Shown: in pieces, positions 36,409 to 45,339 of the stretch
How positions within the stretch are numbered: position 1 is the first letter of the stretch
Layout: the number at the start of each line of letters is the position of its first letter
Assembly (NCBI RefSeq): GCF_030555055.1
Contig: NZ_JAMOAO010000001.1
Location: forward strand, 1,736,001 to 1,800,000
Source of the DNA: Nocardiopsis sp. YSL2
GTDB taxonomy: Bacteria > Actinomycetota > Actinomycetes > Streptosporangiales > Streptosporangiaceae
Direction of reading: 5' to 3'
Length of the DNA: 64,000 nucleotides
Position numbers and translations under genes: made by a program
Notes under the pieces: model-generated
Told to the model about the DNA's origin: nothing
Seen by the model: the letters and a program-made list of their open reading frames with translations, nothing else
The model's database searches: none

Positions 36409-37350
36409 TCAGCCCTGTCCGGGCTCCTGCCGCTCGACGAACTCCCTGAGCCAGGGCAGCAGTTCGGCGCGAAGGTCGGGCCGGCGGCACGCGAAGTCCA
36501 CGACGGTGCGGATGTAGTCGGCCTTGTTGCCGGTGTCGTAGCGGCGGCCGCGGAAGAGCACGCCGCGCACCGTCCCCCCGTCCTCGGGCTTGCGGCGGGC
36601 CAGTTCGCGCAGGGCGTCGGTGAGCTGGATCTCTCCGCCCCGGCCGGGCGGGGTCTCGTGCAGCACGGGGAAGACGGCCGGGTCGCAGACGTAGCGGCCG
36701 ATGATCGCCCAGCGGCTCGGCGCCTGCTCCGGGGCGGGCTTCTCCACGAGGTCGGTGACGGTGACGACGTCGGGCTCGTCGGTGGGCTCGATCCCGGCGC
36801 AGCCGTAGAGGGAGACCTGTTCGGGCTCGACCTCCATGAGGGCGACCACGCTGCCGCCGTGTTCCTCGCGCACCTCGATCATGCGGCGGAGCAGGTCGGC
36901 GGACTCGATGAGGTCGTCGCCGAGCAGGACCGCGAAGGGGTTGTCGCCGACGTGCGCCTCGGCGCACAGCACGGCGTGCCCCAGGCCGCGCGGGTCCCCC
37001 TGTCGGACGTAGTGCATCTGGGCGAGGCCGTCGGACTCGCGTACGGAGCGCAGGCGCTCGTCGTCGCCCTTGGTCGCCAGCGCCTCCTCCAGTTCGTAGG
37101 CGCGGTCGAAGTGGTCCTCGATGGAGCGCTTGTTGCGGCCCGTGATCATCAGGACGTCGCGGAGCGTGGCCGCGACGGCCTCCTCCACGACGTACTGGAT
37201 CGCGGGCTTGTCCACGATCGGCAGCATCTCCTTCGGCGTGGCCTTGGTCGCGGGAAGGAAGCGTGTGCCCAGTCCGGCAGCGGGCACGACCGCCTTGGTG
37301 ACGGGAAGGGGCGAGGAACGGGGTCGTGTCTGCTCGGTGTCGGCACTCAT
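36409..37350 (-). CDS. galU: UTP-glucose-1-phosphate uridylyltransferase
   Basis: A 313-residue enzyme making UDP-glucose for cell wall and trehalose synthesis. The nucleotide-binding motif is PAAGLGTRFLPATKATPKEM near residue 22; KPAIQYVVEEA, LLGDDLIES, VEKPAPEQAPS and GNKADYI follow. ATG 37350 is preferred to a frame 20 codons longer. TACAGT six bases upstream may be a -10 box, giving a leaderless message. Divergent from the cyclo-ligase gene, a conserved pairing in actinobacteria. Confidence 0.95.
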   Translation of the reverse strand: MSADTEQTRPRSSPLPVTKAVVPAAGLGTRFLPATKATPKEMLPIVDKPAIQYVVEEAVAATLRDVLMITGRNKRSIEDHFDRAYELEEALATKGDDERLRSVRESDGLAQMHYVRQGDPRGLGHAVLCAEAHVGDNPFAVLLGDDLIESADLLRRMIEVREEHGGSVVALMEVEPEQVSLYGCAGIEPTDEPDVVTVTDLVEKPAPEQAPSRWAIIGRYVCDPAVFPVLHETPPGRGGEIQLTDALRELARRKPEDGGTVRGVLFRGRRYDTGNKADYIRTVVDFACRRPDLRAELLPWLREFVERQEPGQG

Positions 37351-37509
37351 GTCGGCACTGTAGGACAGTCGGTCATCGCGTCGTGGCCTCCACACCGGCG
37401 CTGATGACAAGAAGTCCCGGCGGTTTCGGGCGAAGGACCGGATTCCGCAACCCGGTGTTCACCATGAGCGAACGGCCGTGTCGGGGCGCGCTGATGGCAC
37501 ACTGAGCCC

Positions 37510-38151
37510 ATGGGTGACGAAGGGGAGCGCGACCGGTCCGCCAAGCGGGAGCTGCGCCGTCGAGTCCTGGCCCGGCGACGGGCCAGGGAGGCGCCCGAGC
37601 GCGCGAGGGCCGGATCGGCGGTCCGGGACGCGCTCATGGCGGTGCCGTGGCTCTCGATGGCGGGAACGGTGGCCTGCTACTACTCCGTCGGCGGCGAGCC
37701 GGACACGCGCGGGCTGGTGAACGCGCTGTGGAAGCGCGGCACGTACGTGCTGCTGCCGGTCTTCCTGCCGGGGGGCGACCTGGACTGGGCCTCCTTCGAC
37801 GGCCCCGACAGCCTGGCCGGGGCCGGGCACGGACTGCTGGAGCCGACCGGGCCCCGGTACGGCCCCGGCGCACTGGCCCGTGCGGACGCTGTCGTGTGCC
37901 CGGCCCTGGCGGTGGACCGCTCCGGTATGCGGTTGGGCCGCGGTGCGGGCTGCTACGACCGCGCACTGGCCGCCAAGGGGCCGCACACCCCGGCGATCGC
38001 GGTGGTGCACGACGAGGAGTGGGTGGAGCGGGTTCCGGCGGAGCCGCACGACCGCCCCGTGGACGCGGTGCTCACCCCGGGCGGCGGCCTGCACGTGTTC
38101 GACCCGGCCTCCCCGGTGTGGCCCGACCGCTGTGCCCGCACCGGCCCCTGA
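37510..38151 (+). CDS. 5-formyltetrahydrofolate cyclo-ligase
   Basis: A 213-residue enzyme that converts 5-formyl-THF to 5,10-methenyl-THF using ATP. Motifs: AKRELRRRVLARRRA at the N-terminus, CYYSVGGEPDT, and the ATP/substrate loop RLGRGAGCYDRAL. It stands alone, followed by a CCGCCCG/CGGGCGG hairpin (38228-38246). Confidence 0.93.
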   Translation: MGDEGERDRSAKRELRRRVLARRRAREAPERARAGSAVRDALMAVPWLSMAGTVACYYSVGGEPDTRGLVNALWKRGTYVLLPVFLPGGDLDWASFDGPDSLAGAGHGLLEPTGPRYGPGALARADAVVCPALAVDRSGMRLGRGAGCYDRALAAKGPHTPAIAVVHDEEWVERVPAEPHDRPVDAVLTPGGGLHVFDPASPVWPDRCARTGP

Positions 38152-38478
38152 GGCCGGGAACGGGATGCGGAGAGCGCGCGGAGGGCGGGGACCGCGTCCC
38201 GCGTGGACTCCGCTCCTGGGACCGGTTCCGCCCGGAAGGCGGGCGGCGGGCGCGTGGCGCGGCCGGCGGTTCCGCGTGGCGGCCCGCCCGTGGAGGGGCG
38301 GGATTAAGCGGCCCGTGCCCGGCGTTGACGCTGACGGTCGCGCCCGACGACGCCCACGGCCCGGTCCCGCGGCCCCCACGTGCGTCCTTCGGGTGAGGTG
38401 CTGTCGCCGCCTCGGTCGGCGAGCGCGTACTATTTAGCAGTCAACGGGCGAGAGTGCCAGCATAGGAGGACCCGAACA
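38152..38478. other. intergenic between cyclo-ligase and FmdB genes
   Basis: No gene supported. A hairpin CCGCCCG-gaagg-CGGGCGG at 38228-38246 is a likely terminator. TACTAT at 38428-38433 may be the -10 box for the next gene. Confidence 0.45.
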
Positions 38479-38853
38479 GTGCCTACGTATCAGTACGCGT
38501 GCACAGAGTGCGGCGCCCAGATGGAGGTCGTGCAGAGCTTCAGCGACGACTCCCTGACCGTCTGCCCCGAGTGCGAGGGACGCCTGCGCAAGGTGTACTC
38601 CGCCGTCGGCATCGTGTTCAAGGGTTCCGGCTTCTACCGCACCGACAGCGGCAAGACCTCCAACAGCTCCGTCGTCACCGGGTCCGGCGAGGGCAAGGAC
38701 GGTGGCACGGACACGAAGACCGATGCCCCGGCCGCCGCGAGTGCCTCGTCGGACTCCACGACGTCGTCCTCCTCCGACTCCACCGCGTCCACGAGCGGCT
38801 CGTCCGCCTCCGGCAGCGGTAGCAGTAGCAGCAGCGCCGCCGCGGCGAGCTGA
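38479..38853 (+). CDS. FmdB-type zinc ribbon protein with Ser-rich tail
   Basis: A 124-residue protein. The first 55 residues form an FmdB regulatory zinc ribbon, PTYQYACTECGAQMEVVQSF ... CPECEGRLRKVYSAVGIVFKGSGFY, with two CxxC pairs. The remaining 65 residues are almost wholly Ser, Ala, Gly and Thr and surely disordered. AGGAGG precedes the GTG. The family's role is unclear, though members neighbour 5-FCL and mscL genes in many actinobacteria, as here. Confidence 0.9.
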   Translation: MPTYQYACTECGAQMEVVQSFSDDSLTVCPECEGRLRKVYSAVGIVFKGSGFYRTDSGKTSNSSVVTGSGEGKDGGTDTKTDAPAAASASSDSTTSSSSDSTASTSGSSASGSGSSSSSAAAAS

Positions 38854-38880
38854 GCCGCCGCGGCCGTTGACCGCGTGACC

Positions 38881-38904
38881 GCGCCGCCGTGCCCTCGGCG
38901 GCGC
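38881..38904 (+). terminator. terminator of the FmdB gene
   Basis: GCGCCGCCG-tgccct-CGGCGGCGC, a perfect nine-pair stem 28 bp after the stop. Confidence 0.75.
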
Positions 38905-39057
38905 GCCGCTGTTCTCCCCCGGCTGCGGCCGTTGCGCCGCCGCGCGCGGCGGCACCGGACCCGGGGTCCGGACCCGTGGCCCCGCACCCCGCTCCCTCCG
39001 CGCGATTCCCCCTGTGGACAACCGCCCGGTGGCCGGCGCCCGGCCTAACGTCGACGT

Positions 39058-39705
39058 ATGGCCGACGTATCACCCCCCTACCGGCACCGCGGCGCCCTCA
39101 CGCGCCTGGTCGACCGGCACCGGCGTGTCATCGCCACCCTCCTGGCCGCCGCGGCGCTCCTCGGCGCCGTCCTGGCCGTGCGGCCCCTCTCCGCTCCCGC
39201 CGTCGAGGTACTCGTCGCCGCCCGCGACCTGGACGCCTCCTCCCCTGTCGCCTCCGGTGACCTCATCACCCGCGCCCTGCCCGCCACCGCGGTCCCCGAG
39301 GGAGCCCTGGGACCCGCGGCGGAGACCGGCGGACGCACCCTCAACGCCCCGGTCCGCCAGGGCGAGGTGATCACCGACGCCCGTCTCACGGACCCTCCCG
39401 CGCGGGCCCACGGACCGGACCTGATCGCGGTCCCGGTGCGCGTCGCCGATCCCGGCGCGGTGGCGCTGCTCTCCCCCGGAAGCCGGGTGGACGTCCTCGC
39501 CGCGACCGGGGCCGGCGACCTCCCGTCGGCCCGGGCCGGACCGGCCTCGGAGGTGGTACGGGACCGGCCCGTTCTGGCCCTGCCCGCGGCCGGGGAGGGC
39601 GGGGAGAGCGGGGCGCTCATCGTCATCGCCGCCACCGCGGCGGAGGCGCGGGAGCTGGCGGGTCACGCGGCGCTCTCACGACTGTCCATCACCATACGCG
39701 GTTGA
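39058..39705 (+). CDS. SAF-domain membrane-anchored protein (CpaB/RcpC-like)
   Basis: A 215-residue protein with one N-terminal membrane helix (VIATLLAAAALLGAVLAV) and an extracytoplasmic SAF domain: VEVLVAARDLDASSPVASGD, then LNAPVRQGEVITDARL. This is the fold of CpaB, the Flp-pilus assembly protein, but no other pilus gene is near. Such solitary copies are usual between the FmdB and mscL genes in actinobacteria. Confidence 0.85.
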   Translation: MADVSPPYRHRGALTRLVDRHRRVIATLLAAAALLGAVLAVRPLSAPAVEVLVAARDLDASSPVASGDLITRALPATAVPEGALGPAAETGGRTLNAPVRQGEVITDARLTDPPARAHGPDLIAVPVRVADPGAVALLSPGSRVDVLAATGAGDLPSARAGPASEVVRDRPVLALPAAGEGGESGALIVIAATAAEARELAGHAALSRLSITIRG

Positions 39706-39842
39706 CCGACGACGATTCGTGGTGAAAGCTGGTCAGGCTCTTGTCCCGGGCACTCCGGACTTGTCCGCCCCCGCCCCCGGGGGTCGAGTCGACGGGACCG
39801 AGCATCCCGCACACATCAACACGAGAACGTAGGACAGTTCCC

Positions 39843-40247
39843 ATGGAAGGCTTCAAGAAGTTCCTGCTCAAGGGCAACCTTGTGCAGCTGGCGGTCGCGG
39901 TCGTGATCGGCGCCGTCTTCGCCGAGCTCATCACGGCGTTCACCGAAGGGTTCATCACCCCGCTCATCGGGGTCTTCGGCGGTGTCCCCACCTTCTCCGA
40001 CCTCTACTTCGAGATCAACGGCAGCAGGTTCCTCTACGGCGCGTTCGTCGACGCTCTCTTCTCGTTCCTGCTCACGGCCGCGATCCTGTACTTCTTCGTG
40101 GTGATGCCGGTCGGCAAGCTCCTCGAGAGGTACGCCAAGGCGGAGGAGGCCACCACGCGGTCCTGCCCCTTCTGCTTCAACGGCATCGACAAGAAGGCGA
40201 CCAAGTGCTCCTCCTGCACGAGTGAGGTCCAGCCGGAGACCGTCTGA
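39843..40247 (+). CDS. mscL: large-conductance mechanosensitive channel with zinc ribbon
   Basis: A 134-residue channel subunit that opens under membrane tension to release solutes. FKKFLLKGNLVQLAVAVVIG is the N-terminal helix and first membrane helix; FLLTAAILYFFVVMPVGKLL is the second. The C-terminus carries an added zinc ribbon, CPFCFNGIDKKATKCSSCTS, absent from the classical E. coli protein. GTAGGACAG precedes the ATG. Confidence 0.95.
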   Translation: MEGFKKFLLKGNLVQLAVAVVIGAVFAELITAFTEGFITPLIGVFGGVPTFSDLYFEINGSRFLYGAFVDALFSFLLTAAILYFFVVMPVGKLLERYAKAEEATTRSCPFCFNGIDKKATKCSSCTSEVQPETV

Positions 40248-40254
40248 GACACGG

Positions 40255-40288
40255 CGGGGGCGGCGGCCCGTACGGACCACCGCCCCCG
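40255..40288. terminator. bidirectional terminator between mscL and peptidase gene
   Basis: CGGGGGCGG pairs with CCGCCCCCG around a 16-base loop, midway between convergent genes. Confidence 0.65.
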
Positions 40289-40301
40289 TGGGTCGCCATC
40301 G

Positions 40302-41417
40302 TCAGCCGCTGTACTCCCAGTGCCACGGCTCGAACGGACTCGACTTGGCCCAGGCCGGGTGGTGCCAGCCGTACTCCCCGCCGTTGGCCTCCATCCAGTT
40401 CCAGCGCTCGGACCGGAAGTTCTGGATCCCGCAGCCGAGGTCGATCGCCTGACCGAGGCCGTGGTTGCTCGTGCCGGGGACGGCGGCGAACCCCGGCGCG
40501 ACCTCGCCGTACACGCGCTGCTGGTTGGGCAGGTCCCGGTAGGCGCTGGTGATGCAGATGTTCTCGCCGTACTTCTCCACGTACTTCTGGTTGAGCATGA
40601 GGAAGTCGATCGCGGCGTCGGCCCGTAGGAACTTGTCGTCGTAGAGCTCGCACAGGGCCTCCTGCGGCAGGAGGCCGTTGGGGTAGCCGTTGGCCTTGGA
40701 CGCGGCGCTGGCGTCGCAGTTGCCCGCCGCCATATAGGTCTCCAGGTCCAGGCCCCGGGCGTCCAGCTCGTTGACCAGCTCCTCGGTGCGCGTCTCCGAC
40801 AGCTCGCGCAGTTCCTCCACGTCGGCGGCCAGCTCGGCCTGCTCCAACTGGGTGGACGTCTGCAGCTCCTGCGCTTCGCTGGTGAGCTCCACCTGCTCCT
40901 CGCGCAGGTCCGTGGCGTCCTGGATCAGGGCCTGGTTGTCCTCGGAGATCTTGGCCGCGTAGGACTGCGTCTGCAGGTCCTCGTCGAGTGACCCCGAGGC
41001 CAGGACCGCCAGCACTCCGCCGCTGGGCTGCTGGTAGAGCGTGCTGGCCAGCCGGGCGAGCGGCTCGCGCATGTCGCGGAGCTCGGCCTCGGTCTGCTGG
41101 AGCTCGTGGATGGTCCCCACCAGCTCCTCCTGGGCGCTCTCCAGGGCCTCCGCGCGCTCCGCCTGTTCCTCGGTCGCCTGTTCCAGTTCCTCCGCGGCGG
41201 CCTCCGCCTGCTCGCGCAGTTCCTCCAGGTCCTGCGCCGAGGCCGACGGCATCGCCCCGGGAAAGGGGGGAACGACGAGCAGCGCGGTGGCGATGGCGAG
41301 TGCCAGCGCCTGCGCGAACCGCACCCGCCCGTGGGAAAACGCCGCGAACGTGGTCGGTACCCCGCTGATACCCGGTACGCGGGACCTCCGCCGCGCCGAA
41401 TCAGAAGTGAACGGCAC
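40302..41417 (-). CDS. exported D,D-carboxypeptidase, M15 family, with coiled coil
   Basis: A 371-residue cell-wall hydrolase. A signal peptide (ALALAIATALLVVPPFPG, ending ASA) leads into about 190 residues of Glu/Gln-rich coiled coil with a CwlO-like pattern, then a VanY/M15 peptidase domain: SAYRDLPNQQRVYGE, SNHGLGQAIDLG and EPWHWEY supply the zinc ligands and catalytic residues. GTG 41417 has GGAGG seven bases upstream. Coiled coils of this sort usually dock to the FtsEX or similar divisome parts, though that is inference. Confidence 0.9.
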   Translation of the reverse strand: MPFTSDSARRRSRVPGISGVPTTFAAFSHGRVRFAQALALAIATALLVVPPFPGAMPSASAQDLEELREQAEAAAEELEQATEEQAERAEALESAQEELVGTIHELQQTEAELRDMREPLARLASTLYQQPSGGVLAVLASGSLDEDLQTQSYAAKISEDNQALIQDATDLREEQVELTSEAQELQTSTQLEQAELAADVEELRELSETRTEELVNELDARGLDLETYMAAGNCDASAASKANGYPNGLLPQEALCELYDDKFLRADAAIDFLMLNQKYVEKYGENICITSAYRDLPNQQRVYGEVAPGFAAVPGTSNHGLGQAIDLGCGIQNFRSERWNWMEANGGEYGWHHPAWAKSSPFEPWHWEYSG

Positions 41418-41468
41418 GAATGATCCTCCGGCTGCTTTTCCTCGAACACCTACCCGTGGCCGCAACGC

Positions 41469-41497
41469 AACGTACTACATGTCCACATGCGGTCACA
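41469..41497 (-). promoter_or_regulatory. candidate promoter of the M15 peptidase gene
   Basis: On the minus strand TGTGAC (41497-41492), 17 bp, TACGTT (41474-41469), about 50 bp before the start. Confidence 0.4.
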
Positions 41498-41834
41498 CGG
41501 AGCCGAACCGTCCGAGGGTCTCTGGTCGGTATAATTTCGCGCCCTTCGGCGGCCGCACCCTCCGACACCTGATATCAGACCAGTTCACAGCGGCCTCAGC
41601 TGCGATCCGAGGGCGCCGGCAAGGGGCGCCCCTGGTGCGCGCGCGGCCTGACAGCCACACACACTATGAACAACATCACACCGCTGCAAGGACAACCAAT
41701 CGTAGGCCAGCGTACTCCGCCACGCCCCCAGCGTCCCCGCGCAGCGCCCGGGGGACACCGAACGGCTCCCCATCCACCCGGATCCTGGGTTAGTCTTGGC
41801 CTGGCGATGGGCGACCTCTGGCCCTCGTCCGCGA
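41498..41834. other. intergenic before tRNA-Arg
   Basis: No gene supported. A perfect TATAAT on the plus strand at 41530-41535 has no convincing -35 partner and lies 300 bp before the tRNA. Confidence 0.35.
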
Positions 41835-41907
41835 GGCTCCATAGCTCAGGGGATAGAGCACCGCTCTCCTAAAGCGGGTGTCGCAGGTTCGAATCCTGCT
41901 GGGGCCG
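41835..41907 (+). tRNA. tRNA-Arg (anticodon CCT)
   Basis: GGCTCCA ... TGGGGCC acceptor stem, anticodon arm CCGCT-CTCCTAA-AGCGG (anticodon CCT), T-arm GCAGG-TTCGAAT-CCTGC, discriminator G. D-arm AGCTCAGGGGATAGAGC. CCA not encoded. Confidence 0.96.
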
Positions 41908-41918
41908 CCGCTGTGAAC

Positions 41919-41945
41919 CGGGGCTCCTCGACACGAGGAGCCCCG
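41919..41945 (+). terminator. terminator of tRNA-Arg
   Basis: CGGGGCTCCTC-gacac-GAGGAGCCCCG, an 11-pair perfect stem, then TTCGCGTTCGCG. Confidence 0.85.
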
Positions 41946-42227
41946 TTCGCGTTCGCGGGCCCCTACCGGGCCCCGAGGCCGCCCGGGCGCCATGACGGGG
42001 CCCGCCCCCGCGGACGGCTCACCCCTCCGCGTCGAGCCCCACGAGTCCGCCCCGCGCCTCGACGGCGAGCGGGAGCCGCGAGACGGGGACGCCCTGGCCT
42101 GGGTCCTGCGGGATGCGCCTCCACACGCCGGGCCGTTCTCGACGAAGGGGCGTGGACCGCCGCGCCGATCGGTTTCGCGGCGCTCGACAGTCCATACTGC
42201 GAGACAACCGCGACTGTGGAGGTCACC
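41946..42227. other. intergenic
   Basis: No gene supported. Frames that read through overlap the tRNA gene and are not credible. Confidence 0.4.
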
Positions 42228-42704
42228 ATGCGCAACCCGAGCCTGGACAGGCTGGACGGTCTCATCGGCAGTTGGACGGTCACACTGTCGGACGCCTGGT
42301 TCCTCGAACCGGCGGGCACCGAAGTACACGGCCGGGCGACCTTCGAGTGGCTCGCCGACGCGTTCGTCGTCATGGCCTGCGAGCTCGGCGGGCACCCCGG
42401 GTACGAGCTCGTGATCGGGTACAGCGACGCCCGTGGGGAGTACACGGCGCTCTACCACGACGAGCGCGGGGTGTCCCGGCGGTTCGCGATGACCTACGAC
42501 GCAGTCGGCTGGACCATGAGCCGCGAGGATCCCGACTTCCACCAGCGCTTTGTCGCCACGGTGGAGCAGGACGCGGTCAGGGGCCGCTGGGAGGCATCGG
42601 ACGACCAGGGGCACACCTGGCGCAAGGACTTCGACCTGACCTTCGTCCGCGACACCGGACGCCCCCCGGCACACGGGCCGAGGCCGACCGACGTGTCGCC
42701 ATGA
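42228..42704 (+). CDS. DUF1579-like lipocalin-fold protein
   Basis: A 158-residue soluble protein beginning NPSLDRLDGLIGSWTVTLSD, with beta-rich segments GYELVIGYSDARGEYTALYH and FAMTYDAVGWTMSRED. The opening 'L-x-x-L-x-G-x-W' and alternating pattern fit the DUF1579/lipocalin-like group. GGAGG lies five bases before the ATG. Function unknown. Confidence 0.75.
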   Translation: MRNPSLDRLDGLIGSWTVTLSDAWFLEPAGTEVHGRATFEWLADAFVVMACELGGHPGYELVIGYSDARGEYTALYHDERGVSRRFAMTYDAVGWTMSREDPDFHQRFVATVEQDAVRGRWEASDDQGHTWRKDFDLTFVRDTGRPPAHGPRPTDVSP

Positions 42705-42795
42705 CAGCGCGGCCCCCGACCCGGACCATGGTGACCGGAAGACTCAGCGCCGGTCCCGGGACCGGACGGAACGCCATCGGGGGACCATCACATCC

Positions 42796-43002
42796 ATGAC
42801 GCACGCGGACCAGCCCAGGGACGGCCAGTCGCACGACCGCCCGCGCCAGCGCGGCGCCTCCAGCTCGGCCATCTCCGGGGCGCTGCGGCGTACGCCGCAC
42901 CCCGGACCACAGCACTGGGGCGGACCGCGGCCCCGGCGCACGCCCGCGGAGCCGCTCTTCACCGCCGGGCCCGTCCCGCCCCCGCCGCGCCGCGACCCCT
43001 GA
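42796..43002 (+). CDS. questionable 68-residue open frame
   Basis: A Pro/Arg-rich frame (MTHADQPRDGQSHDRPRQRG) without a ribosome site in a 400-bp gap. It could be a small disordered protein or chance in GC-rich DNA. Confidence 0.25.
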   Translation: MTHADQPRDGQSHDRPRQRGASSSAISGALRRTPHPGPQHWGGPRPRRTPAEPLFTAGPVPPPPRRDP

Positions 43003-43102
43003 GCACGGCGGAGGGGCGGCGGTGGAACGGCGGCGGGCCCGCTCGTGGAGGCCGCCGAGGAGACGGGGCCGTCGTGCGCGCGGAGGGCTCAGGCCGGGCC
43101 GG

Positions 43103-44338
43103 TCACAGGAACGGACGCCACGGGGCCAGCACGATCTCGCTGAACTTGGCGGCGAACGGGCGCGCGCTCCACTCCTCCAGGGTGAGCTCGCGCGCGTTGC
43201 CCAGGTCGTTGCGGAAGACCTCCTCCAGGTGCTTGGCCACGCCCTCGTCGAACAGCTCCACGTTGATCTCGTAGTTGCCCGTGAGGCTGAGCCGGTCCAC
43301 GTTGGCGGTACCGACGGTGCTCCAGTGGCCGTCCACCGTGGCGGTCTTGGCGTGGACCATGGCGTCCTCGTACAGCCACAGCCGCACACCGCCCCGTAGC
43401 AGGGCGGTGTACTGCCCCCGCGCCATCCAGTCCGCCAGGACGTGGTTGGACTCCTCCGGGACCAGGACGTTGACGTCCACGCCCCGGGCCGCGGCATCGG
43501 TGAGCGCGCGCAGCAGCTCGCGGTCCGGGATGAAGTAGGCCATCGTGAACAGCACCCGGTCGCGGGCCCGGTCGATCGCCTCCAGGTACATCGCCCGGAT
43601 GGGGTAGATGAGCTGTTCGGGGACGTTGCGGTGTACACGCAGACGGGAGTCCCACTCGGTGTGGCCGAATCCGGACAGCTCGGGCTGTCCCGGCGCCCGG
43701 TTCATGTTCCAGAAGTCGGAGAAGGCGTTCTCCAGCTCCCACACCGCCGGGCCGGTGACGCGCAGATGCGTGTCGCGCCACTCCGTCGCGTACAGCGAAC
43801 CCACGTTGTACCCGCCGACGAACCCGGTCTCGCCGTCCACGCACAGGATCTTGCGGTGGTCGCGGCCGGACTTGCGGACGTTCAGCAGCAGCACGCCGGG
43901 CCGGAACGCCGGGTAGCGCAGGACGTGCACGCTCGGCGGGAAGTCGAAGAAGCCGCGGGGCACGACCAGGTTGGCGAAGCCGTCGTAGATGACGTAGACG
44001 TCCACGCCGCGGGCCGCCGCGTCGACGAGCGCCTGCTTGAACTCGCGGCCGACGCGGTCGCTCTTGACGATGAAGGACTCGAACAGGACCCGGCGCCGCG
44101 CGCCCCTGATCGCGGCCAGCATGTCGGTGTACACGTCCTCGCCGTACGTGTACACGGTGGCGGTGCTCCCGCCGACCGGGAGCTCGGCCGGCAGGGTGCG
44201 CGGGAACTCCACGCGGTGCTGGCGCACGCGCTTGCGCCAGTGCCCGATCACCATGATCACGGCGGCCACCGCGACCTGTGCGGCCGCCATCCCAGCGATG
44301 CCCCATTTGACCGCTGACACGAGGGTGGAACGTCGCAA
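43103..44338 (-). CDS. phospholipase D / cardiolipin synthase-like protein
   Basis: A 411-residue membrane-anchored enzyme with two HKD motifs: DHRKILCVDGETGFVGG and VHAKTATVDGHWSTVG. One N-terminal membrane helix (WGIAGMAAAQVAVAAVIMVI) follows a basic start. TTG 44338 is preferred: GGGAGG is five bases upstream. It likely joins phosphatidyl groups to make cardiolipin or a related lipid. Residue order fits bacterial Cls, though actinobacteria also possess an unrelated cardiolipin synthase. Confidence 0.88.
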   Translation of the reverse strand: MRRSTLVSAVKWGIAGMAAAQVAVAAVIMVIGHWRKRVRQHRVEFPRTLPAELPVGGSTATVYTYGEDVYTDMLAAIRGARRRVLFESFIVKSDRVGREFKQALVDAAARGVDVYVIYDGFANLVVPRGFFDFPPSVHVLRYPAFRPGVLLLNVRKSGRDHRKILCVDGETGFVGGYNVGSLYATEWRDTHLRVTGPAVWELENAFSDFWNMNRAPGQPELSGFGHTEWDSRLRVHRNVPEQLIYPIRAMYLEAIDRARDRVLFTMAYFIPDRELLRALTDAAARGVDVNVLVPEESNHVLADWMARGQYTALLRGGVRLWLYEDAMVHAKTATVDGHWSTVGTANVDRLSLTGNYEINVELFDEGVAKHLEEVFRNDLGNARELTLEEWSARPFAAKFSEIVLAPWRPFL

Positions 44339-44476
44339 GTTGGCCTCCCGAGGTGGGCGCCCGAAGAGTCGGGGCACACCCGACGCCGAAGGGCCGCCGC
44401 GTACCGGCACACGATGGACCCCCACCGTATCCCGGCGGCCCTCCCTGCGACCCGCACACCCGTGACGTGTTCCGCG

Positions 44477-45268
44477 TCAGTCCTGGTCGCGGCGCCGACA
44501 CACCAGGAGCTCCGTGGTGGGGCTCTCCCGCCGGGTACGCACCAGACGGCGCTCCAGCGGGTACAGCGCGGCGCCCGCCAGCCAGCCGGTGGGACCGGTC
44601 AGGGCGGCCAGGCGCAGTACACCGCCCCAGGCCTTGCGCCACGGGAGGGAGGCGTCCACCTGGGCGTTCATCAGGACGAGCATGGGGACGCGGCGGACCA
44701 GGTCGAACCCGGACTTGTTCGCGGTGCCCACGATCCACTCCAGGGTGCGGTTCACCTGGTGCTCGCCGCGCTGCTCCGGGCGCTGGAGGCAGTTCTCGGA
44801 CAGGATCAGCGTCCCGCCGGGGCGCAGGACCCGCGCGAACTCGCGCAACGCGCTCGCGTAGCGGTCGTCGTCGGTGATGTGGAAGAGCATGTCCATACAG
44901 GACAGGGCGTCGAACGAGGCGTCGTCGAAGGCGTCGAGGTCGGCCGCGTCCTGACGGACGAAACGGTGGTCGGAGTAGCGTTCGCGCAGCCGGGCGACGG
45001 CGGCGTCGGTCATGTCGCAGCCGGTGATGTCGGCGGCCCCGAGCCGCTCCCACAGGCGCACGTAGAAGCCGGTGCCGCTGCCCACGTCCAGGACGCTGGA
45101 GCCCGACAGGCCCAGGCGCCCGGCCTCGTGGAGGAAGACCTCCTCCCGGACCCGGTACATCCACGTGTTGAAGGGCCGCCCGAGGGACCGGTAACCGACG
45201 CCGCTCTCGGTCCAGTCCCGTTCGAGGCGGCGCTCCCAGAAGTCGCGGAGTTCGCTGTGCGTAGCCAT
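44477..45268 (-). CDS. SAM-dependent methyltransferase
   Basis: A 263-residue class I methyltransferase. Motif I is VLDVGSGTGFYVRLWE, motif II region DALSCMDMLFHITDDDRY and post-motif REFARVLRPGGTLILSEN. The C-terminal 90 residues vary from standard families and may bind the substrate. Separated by 71 bp from another methyltransferase gene upstream on the same strand. Substrate unknown. Confidence 0.85.
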   Translation of the reverse strand: MATHSELRDFWERRLERDWTESGVGYRSLGRPFNTWMYRVREEVFLHEAGRLGLSGSSVLDVGSGTGFYVRLWERLGAADITGCDMTDAAVARLRERYSDHRFVRQDAADLDAFDDASFDALSCMDMLFHITDDDRYASALREFARVLRPGGTLILSENCLQRPEQRGEHQVNRTLEWIVGTANKSGFDLVRRVPMLVLMNAQVDASLPWRKAWGGVLRLAALTGPTGWLAGAALYPLERRLVRTRRESPTTELLVCRRRDQD

Positions 45269-45339
45269 GGACCCACTTTCACACCGCGGGGGCCGTGAAT
45301 CCCGTCACGGGCTCGGTGTTTCGCCGACCGCTCGGCGGG

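Noticed and set aside
39058..39705. Start of a Flp/Tad pilus locus
   Set aside because: Only one SAF-domain gene is present; no prepilin, ATPase or secretin follows.
41530..41535. TATAAT as a promoter for tRNA-Arg
   Set aside because: It lacks a -35 box and lies 300 bp from the tRNA, too far for a simple tRNA promoter.
42577..43638. A 353-codon minus-strand open frame
   Set aside because: It overlaps the phospholipase D-like gene in another frame and shows no family motif.
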